This document shows, piece by piece, positions 31,474-32,420 of a stretch of DNA of 32,420 nucleotides. The position numbers and the translations under genes were made by a program. The notes below the pieces were generated by a model. It was not told the DNA's origin, ran no database searches, and saw only the letters and a list, made by a program, of their open reading frames with translations. This stretch comes from Dankookia rubra (GTDB lineage Bacteria; Pseudomonadota; Alphaproteobacteria; Acetobacterales; Acetobacteraceae), in contig NZ_SMSJ01000057.1 in the NCBI RefSeq assembly GCF_004355005.1, positions 1 to 32,420 of the forward strand. The letters are read 5' to 3'. How positions within the stretch are numbered: position 1 is the stretch's first letter; the number at the start of each line of letters is the position of its first letter.

Positions 31474-32202
31474 TCAAGCTTCGAGGAAGCGCAGCCGCTG
31501 GCCTTCCAGCACCAGGCAGGTGAGCACCCCGCCGAAGCAGGCGCCGGTGTCGATCCCGATCCGGTGCGGCCGCACCGAAGGCTCCGCCGCCGGGGTATGG
31601 CCATGCACGATGATCTGCGGCAGATCGCCCTCGAAAGACAGGAAGGGTTCGCGGATCCAGAGCAGGTCGAAGGGGTCCTGCCGGTCCAGCGGCACGCCCG
31701 GCCGCACCCCTGCATGGACGAACATGTAGTCGCCGGCCGCCCAACGCAGCGCGCAGCCACGCAGCAACGCCAGGTGCTCGCGCGGGATCGACTCCCAGGG
31801 CGCCAGGTCGTCCGGCCGCACGCGATAGCTGGCGAGCGTTTCCGCCCCGCCATTCTCCAGCCAGAAAGGCAGCGCCCCAGGCGGCGAGCGCGGGTCGCAG
31901 GCATCCAGCATCATGACCTCGTGGTTGCCGAGGAGGTTCACCACCTCTCCCCCCGGCACCGGGCAGGGGCCGAGCAGGCGTTCCAGCACGCCGGCGCTGT
32001 CGTCGCCGCGGTCGACGTAGTCGCCGAGATGCACCAGCACGACCTCCTCGGTCGGGCGGGCGCGCGCATCGGCGGCGATCATGGCATGCAGCTCGCCCAG
32101 CCGGTCGGCGCAGCCATGCACATCGCCGATGGCATAGATCCGGAGGCCCGGCGGCAGGGCGCCAGGGGCCAGGAGGTCGGTCGCTAAAGCTTCGTTCACC
32201 AT
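31474..32202 (-). CDS. Metallophosphoesterase, PP2A-like serine/threonine protein phosphatase
   Basis: This 242 aa protein has the three phosphoesterase motifs: GDVHG (26-30, D27 and H29), GDYVDRG (60-66) and GNHE (92-95), followed by VHAG and VHGHTPA, which hold two further metal-binding His. This is the bacterial ApaH/PrpE/PP2A-like group, which removes phosphate from proteins or diadenosine compounds. AAGG lies about 9 nt before ATG 32202. The family alone does not tell the substrate. It is upstream of the hldE-like gene on the same strand (112 nt) and divergent from the partial gene at the window end. Confidence 0.9.
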   Translation of the reverse strand: MVNEALATDLLAPGALPPGLRIYAIGDVHGCADRLGELHAMIAADARARPTEEVVLVHLGDYVDRGDDSAGVLERLLGPCPVPGGEVVNLLGNHEVMMLDACDPRSPPGALPFWLENGGAETLASYRVRPDDLAPWESIPREHLALLRGCALRWAAGDYMFVHAGVRPGVPLDRQDPFDLLWIREPFLSFEGDLPQIIVHGHTPAAEPSVRPHRIGIDTGACFGGVLTCLVLEGQRLRFLEA

Positions 32203-32255
32203 CCGGCGCGACCTTAGCGGACTTCCCGCCTCGCTGCACCGCGCAAGGATCGCGC

Positions 32256-32420
32256 ATGACCGTGACCGTCGCAGCCGTGAACGCCAGCGCTGCATTACCA
32301 CCCACCTTGCGCCCACTTCCGATCCGCAGCGTGGCGCCCGCCGCCCTGCTCGGCGCGGCGCTGGCGGCGCTGCCGGCGGCGCGCGGCCGGGCGGCGCTGC
32401 TGCTGCCGCCGCGCGACCGC
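32256..32420 (+). CDS. Partial gene at window end, unidentified
   Basis: An ATG with AAGGA 7 nt upstream opens a frame that stays open for 55 codons to the end of the window. The peptide is Ala/Leu/Arg-rich (MTVTVAAVNASAALPPTLRP at the start) with no signal peptide and no recognisable motif, so I give no function. It is divergent from the phosphatase gene, with 53 nt between starts. Confidence 0.55.
   Translation, partial: MTVTVAAVNASAALPPTLRPLPIRSVAPAALLGAALAALPAARGRAALLLPPRDR

Overview
The window is 32.4 kb of very GC-rich, densely packed bacterial chromosome. The content points to an alphaproteobacterium, most likely an Acetobacteraceae/Roseomonas-type organism. It has a hopanoid cluster (hpnA, hpnB, squalene-hopene cyclase, hpnG, hpnM), a TctC-type substrate-binding protein, a SelO protein, class II aldolase and enolase-superfamily enzymes, and MFS and MATE transporters. 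The taxonomic call is inference from gene content. I see no rRNA, tRNA, CRISPR array, transposase or integrase.

Layout. 1-935: a small secreted protein (-) and a short phage-tail-collar-domain protein (+) that carries a pair of compensating frameshifts. 1070-3924: selO and an MDR oxidoreductase (both -). 4006-11181: hopanoid region, with hpnM and an unknown lipoprotein on the minus strand, divergent from hpnA-hpnB-shc-hpnG on the plus strand. 11330-14569: a LysR regulator divergent from a class II aldolase, with a TN11A box between them, then an MFS transporter. 14690-15946: a cytochrome c/beta-propeller lyase-like gene broken by one in-frame TAG. 16075-22003: a minus-strand catabolic series (AtuA, AtuA-related small protein, GH1 glycosidase, cytochrome P450, TctC), with a plus-strand secreted-protein gene wedged between the two Atu genes. 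22122-23294: an M20 amidohydrolase (+). 23442-28553: minus-strand glk, hxlR, MATE, 2OG-Fe(II) oxygenase and 3-hydroxyacyl-CoA dehydrogenase, with two tandem operator-like dyads in front of hxlR. 28805-29914: an enolase-superfamily dehydratase (+). 29937-32202: an HldE/RfaE-like kinase whose adenylyltransferase domain looks dead, and a PP2A-like phosphatase (both -). 32256-end: the start of an unidentified plus-strand gene.

The most notable non-coding structure is a dispersed repeat of about 118-150 bp, present in five copies (949-1066, 11182-11331, 15955-16074, 17061-17196, 23297-23436). It has terminal CAAGGCC/GGCCTTG-like inverted repeats and two strong terminal hairpins. It fills the space between stop codons almost exactly: four copies lie between convergent genes and one between tandem genes. 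It may act as a bidirectional terminator and may be a non-autonomous mobile element.

How genes may work together. Shc, HpnA, HpnB, HpnG and HpnM make, modify and probably transport hopanoids. The AtuA/GH1/P450/TctC series could be a pathway for glycosylated terpenoid or similar plant-derived compounds, but this is a hypothesis. HxlR-MATE looks like an autoregulated efflux operon.
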